A stretch of DNA of 64,000 bases, from contig JAADVB010000035.1 of NCBI GenBank assembly GCA_023334545.1, forward strand, positions 1-64,000, read 5' to 3'. The number at the start of each line of letters is the position of its first letter. Position 1 is the first letter of the stretch. The notes under the pieces are model-generated. The model was not told the origin of the DNA and ran no database searches. It was given only the letters and a program-made list of their open reading frames with translations. The translations under genes were made by a program, and so were the position numbers. This document shows positions 60,801 through 64,000 of the stretch, piece by piece. This stretch comes from Salisapilia sapeloensis. Taxonomy: Eukaryota; Oomycota; Peronosporomycetes; Peronosporales; Salisapiliaceae.

Positions 60801-62856
60801 GATCAATAAGCAGGCAGCAGAAGAAGTGCCGACACCAGGAAATGCAAAAACATTGATCTTGCTTGCTCAAGTGCTTCACCTTGGATTGAACGATACGGTT
60901 GCCCGAGTCTTCCAATGCTCTCTTCGGTTGTTTCAGCTCGTGACGACCGAGTTTCTACCCATCCTTGGAGGCAACGAGAATACTTTAGAAGACTTTCTGA
61001 AGGTTCCCACTCGACTTGTAATGCAGAAACTTGCAGACACAAAACAAAGACTTCGAACTGATTGCTTCACATTGCTGCATTCGATGGCATCCCTTCGTCA
61101 CATTGGCACACGACGGATTTGTCTTCTCCTTATAGAACAATACGAAGAAGCTGTACAAGAGAATACTTCATTGTCGAACTCTCCATTATTTGTAGCAGAA
61201 ACGTTACGGTTACTTGCTCTCCTAGTGCATGAAGCAGGGCAGATTCATGTGCCACTTTCGCTACAGCCGATTCTCACCTTCATTGCGCCAGCTTTTGCAA
61301 ACAAGCACTTTGATGTCCGAAATGCAGCAACCGATGCATACGCTGCCGTATGTGAAGCTGCAAAACGAGATGAAAACACAAGTGAAAGCGAAACCTTGGA
61401 CTTGCAGAGTGTGCTGAAGGAAGCACCGCCAGCAATGCGCAATAACATACTACAGAACCTTTACCAATCGAGCAATGCGCATGGTAATTCGACATCACCG
61501 CGGACAACCAATGAAGATAACAACAGTGAATCAAACAAAACCGCCTCAACGCCTCATGCATTCGATACAACGCGCTTGGAGCAGATCTTGCCGTCCGAAC
61601 AAATCCAACAGCTCTTAAGTAGCGAGAGTATCGACCGAAGCCAAGCCGTTTACAACATCATTCAAACACTAGTCGATCGTCCAGCAGATAAGAATCTTCT
61701 TGGTTCGTGGGAACCACTGACACTACTTTCAAAGCAGTTGCTGACCGATACATCTTGTGCCGTACGTATTGCCTCTTTCGCTCTATTAAAGCTAATTGTC
61801 AGTTCGCCATCTATCGACGCGCTTAACCAGCCAGGATACGGCATTCCTTGGGGAGAATGGGGTGTGAATCTCATTGTAACGTCGACAGTGCGAACTGTCA
61901 TTCAGCAAAGTGGGCATGAAAGTGTTCGTGTTCGTGCAATGGTACCCCCTCTACTACGATCTCTAATGACGAAAGGTTCAACGGGGAGAAATGCAGTGTG
62001 CAATTCTATCCTCAGTATCCCTGAACTGATGGACCAAGACAACAATAGTTCTGTGCGCGAACGTAAGATATCCAGTTGCAAGATGCAGTGGCAATTGCTT
62101 TTGCGCCTTCTGATGGTACTCGAACTACTTACCGCTGATACCTTCACTGGCGAAAACGAGTACGACCACAGTCGTACGAGAAGAAAATCGTCACTTCAAT
62201 CAGCCACGGAAGATATTCTTACTGCAGAAAAGGTTATCCAGTTCCTTGGATCATGCCTTGGAACACCAACTCCGATGGTGAAAGAGGCAGCATTGAAAGT
62301 ATTGGAAGCCCTTCGCGAGAGAAAACCCGTAGAATACCAGTGTTATATGAGTCGTACTTGCCCTCAATCTCTGAAGAACCGCCTTGCATGCATTGAAGAA
62401 GCCTTAAACGGAAACATGGACAACAATAATGAGCAAGACGTCACTTGCGTTCGAGGTAGTCGTGCTTCGCACGTACGTCGTATTGCTGCGCTGAGGCCAC
62501 CTAGAAGTGTTCCTATGCAAGAAAAAGAAATGACTGTAGATGTGTTTCCACCTCCCAATTCTGCACCCGGAAAAGCACGGGACACTAAACGAAGCGAGGA
62601 CACAACTAATGCCGGAAATTGGGATACATTTTACCACGAAACTTCGGATGTGGATTCAAGAGAACAAACAAAGGCACCGATATGGCTTTCCAACCCATCG
62701 ACACATAAATCCGAAAGAAGGAGTTCTGCGCCAGAAGATTTTTATACCGATGTAAGACCAGAAATGGCTAATTCTTTTGGTGGCAGTGCGATCGGGCTAC
62801 TGAAAGCTCGCAGACGAAGCGTGGGTTGGAGAAACAACGATGACGACGATATATAG
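57814..62856 (+). CDS. Ankyrin repeat and TOG/HEAT array protein
   Basis: Single exon, 1,680 residues. Ankyrin repeats occupy about residues 50-235 (GNTLFHYACNNGNLEACKVLL, APLFYASSSGNLPLVKWLV, TPLHFAVAEGQKDVTRLLL). After an acidic linker, at least three TOG-like helical arrays follow. Each opens with a W-containing helix: SNAWKVRVEGIDEV (about 285), SNAWAPRVEAISFL (about 640), DKEWSQREAAVREVE (about 975). Inner helices such as KLGDLKARMHVATEDALLLIA and KLADTKQRLRTDCFTLLHSM repeat the pattern. TOG arrays bind tubulin; the order of helices is closest to ciliary TOG proteins such as CEP104 or TOGARAM (family inference). The Ser-rich loops between arrays and the C-terminus are likely disordered. 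The ATG at 57814 begins the first helix directly. Confidence 0.85.
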   Translation: MSAIDAVENQLTSKDLFDRAKRNEFQSIYPILHDGTLMSTDGSSAMQRVQEMVEPKTGNTLFHYACNNGNLEACKVLLVSTLGIDTSFINAPNFFGHAPLFYASSSGNLPLVKWLVSNGADIDADYSCLEGVKPRREDLGMSTPLQVASFKGHNVVVNFLAECNAKLDGAGWNNDTPLHFAVAEGQKDVTRLLLQYGADIHAKNDRGETPIDLASSEMRPLLERSISTYVNSEHIDDQEGDCSVDQDDDSSDSGWDQDMDTSTEDYQLVRKIFGRKTTKQLKSNAWKVRVEGIDEVTIAFDHIASGKQTIASFDAACIVLRDGLLDPVSQVASQCCNSLFRACFGAIASEASYHTKSFHNQRPIIQEIARLLLQRGAVTNEKDASEAAASLLFMVCKSTELIKYLCGYISQSVLASEPTTILSPRVDETSDQSGPKNVSWRLQLVSIKILNAIVSQYRLSNEDTGLLFEDALKLSINGVDNASVYVRTASIDLLIQCLLIRCEETKSITNPDMAYNVAKSWSDAAFKTQKKVPKPSIQAKINNGLKSALTGSKRLISRSNSQDLDSSTSANEAMLDETGFASDSTSKITSNTMSSNSIDMGDDDALPYAEPVHERFNDVSLQVTSVFGDKFSRCVFSNAWAPRVEAISFLQSKIERHQLVFTDLDSDSQEALLRALSTALAYTLNDRVNAVYEAALSLLMEVTISFSSSLVKSGNYDKLHTLVKPLIPPLLVKLGDLKARMHVATEDALLLIARRAGPQGPSLVLREAVSSDRAGSLSSQSAVCLRNKLALVSKLLLEFGVQVSDSGEDVGLAVKVVVQPAFQLCEHKDASVRELSYQIVSDALQKARQIVMPLLDNMPRGSRQKMIAKLVENGVLESDLLLEEVDDFDVACALPRPGTSSGEIRPPTASASVTKHRPPLLSTSLSSQVAGSTASSATSSRPEPLPYGAALTEEQKDEFLGLIDAFGEELVRCLLDKEWSQREAAVREVERQVKCAINKQAAEEVPTPGNAKTLILLAQVLHLGLNDTVARVFQCSLRLFQLVTTEFLPILGGNENTLEDFLKVPTRLVMQKLADTKQRLRTDCFTLLHSMASLRHIGTRRICLLLIEQYEEAVQENTSLSNSPLFVAETLRLLALLVHEAGQIHVPLSLQPILTFIAPAFANKHFDVRNAATDAYAAVCEAAKRDENTSESETLDLQSVLKEAPPAMRNNILQNLYQSSNAHGNSTSPRTTNEDNNSESNKTASTPHAFDTTRLEQILPSEQIQQLLSSESIDRSQAVYNIIQTLVDRPADKNLLGSWEPLTLLSKQLLTDTSCAVRIASFALLKLIVSSPSIDALNQPGYGIPWGEWGVNLIVTSTVRTVIQQSGHESVRVRAMVPPLLRSLMTKGSTGRNAVCNSILSIPELMDQDNNSSVRERKISSCKMQWQLLLRLLMVLELLTADTFTGENEYDHSRTRRKSSLQSATEDILTAEKVIQFLGSCLGTPTPMVKEAALKVLEALRERKPVEYQCYMSRTCPQSLKNRLACIEEALNGNMDNNNEQDVTCVRGSRASHVRRIAALRPPRSVPMQEKEMTVDVFPPPNSAPGKARDTKRSEDTTNAGNWDTFYHETSDVDSREQTKAPIWLSNPSTHKSERRSSAPEDFYTDVRPEMANSFGGSAIGLLKARRRSVGWRNNDDDDI

Positions 62857-64000
62857 TTTCAACAATAAACTACCTTAAAAATGCTATGGCAATTGTAAGC
62901 TTCTTCGGGATGCACCTAGAAGACACATTATGCAGTTGGCACATAAATTGGTTGATATAAAGATATATTTAGATTCAGATTACTTTAGTGCTATTCTTAC
63001 TCAATCGCCCTTCGCGCTCTCCGTCATACGTAGGTCCAATATGATTTTTACATTCTCGCTTTAAAAGGTCTTACTGCACATATGGAAACTTGCATGCAAT
63101 CTAAGTTCGCAAAGATGGAATCGCGCTCTTGCCAACCTCAAATCTACACAATAGATGCAAACTAAATATTCGAGAATAGCTGGGTAGTACCCAGAAATCA
63201 GTCGTACTACCTGTATCGTCCCTGCTCGTCTTCATTATTGTACCAAACAAAGCTTACATTTCAGGAGATTGCTATTAAGCACTTGATGTCAGTGCATACG
63301 CAGGAAATCGTTAACGACTTTGACGGGTACAATGATATTAGGTTGCTGTTTTCATTCAAGGTCATTTGCGATCCACATATGTACGGCAATACTTTCGACG
63401 AAGAGGTCAAATGTTAAAATCCGTTGTTTCATTGATACGAGCCCTTCTTCGAATTGAATGTTCGTGCAATGAACAATGAAGTACATCATCGAACTGCGCT
63501 ACCTGGAAGCGATTGAGTCGAAATTAGAATGTATCGGAGTGAAAGAAAACATAATATTTTAAAATTTTATTTATACTAATATAATCTAGTTTCGATACAT
63601 GAATACCTTGGACGGGAACAACAGCCTTTTTGCTTAAATCTATCTTGCACCATCCACCAATTTTTGCTTCGAATTAGCGATACAACGAAACCGCTCGCTG
63701 GCACAGGCCACAATCAAAGTTCTCAATACTACCTACTGCCTTACACTTGCTCCTAAAGGCTTAGTTGCAAGATGGTCAAGTCGTTATTGAAGAAAGTATC
63801 GGTTTCTCTACAGTGGCGCCCTCTTCAGTTGTAGAGAACAGCACCAGCAGCAAGAAAATCGGACAATGACAAGCAGATACTGGCCAAGACTAGAACTTTC
63901 TGTGCCAGGTGTAAAGATTGATGCGAAAGATAGTCAGTTAAGAGTTGCTTGTTTGATCTCCATCGCTACTTGAAGTGATAATCATGAGACGACAGCTATT
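62857..64000. other. Intergenic, no gene seen
   Basis: 1.14 kb to the window edge without a reading frame over about 60 codons, tRNA-like boxes or clear repeats. AT content rises around 63,540-63,590. An ATG at 63984 (MRRQL) could start a gene beyond the edge, but too little is visible to call. Confidence 0.5.

Noticed and set aside
62857-64000. Possible third copy of the dispersed repeat or RNA genes at the right end
   Set aside because: I looked for the shared peptide blocks and tRNA box motifs on both strands and found none.

Overview
The window reads as nuclear DNA of an oomycete (water mould or white rust). Genes are tightly packed on both strands, introns are mostly 47-75 nt with GT...AG ends, and typical eukaryotic genes sit beside a bacterial-looking cytosolic GAPDH. 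The compactness suggests a small-genome lineage such as Albugo; that placement is inference from style and was not tested by a search. Splice models were built by eye from frame continuity, GT/AG ends and family motifs; most of them close perfectly in frame.

Left part (1-13.5 kb): the 5' part of a secreted protein with a domain like bacterial glycine-betaine (OpuAC) binding proteins; a degenerate dispersed repeat carrying a nested 383-bp insertion; a Rheb-type GTPase with an altered G4 motif; GAPDH; an ankyrin-FYVE protein; a poorly resolved spliced gene; a short Cys-rich gene with ephrin-receptor-like repeats; and a Fused/STK36-type kinase.

Middle part (13.7-36 kb): one uninterrupted 22.3-kb reading frame for a 7,429-residue secreted protein made of fibronectin III domains and more than 25 copies of another beta-rich module. 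It is divergent from the Fused gene across 196 bp.

Right part (36-64 kb): SRP19 with a Met/Gly-rich N-terminal extension, twinfilin, a PWWP/TFIIS-like chromatin protein, a second copy of the dispersed repeat, ribosomal protein uS2/SA, USP48, mitochondrial dihydroorotate dehydrogenase, two class I histone deacetylases arranged head to head, CFDP1/SWC5, TMEM234, a small unknown gene, a WW-pseudokinase protein and an ankyrin-TOG protein. The last 1.1 kb holds no recognisable gene.

Most genes are housekeeping. Two themes recur. One is chromatin and transcription (two HDACs, CFDP1, PWWP-TFIIS protein, and possibly USP48). The other is cilium/cytoskeleton-type genes (Fused kinase, ankyrin-TOG protein, twinfilin), in keeping with a flagellated zoospore stage. 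Divergent pairs with short shared promoters are common.
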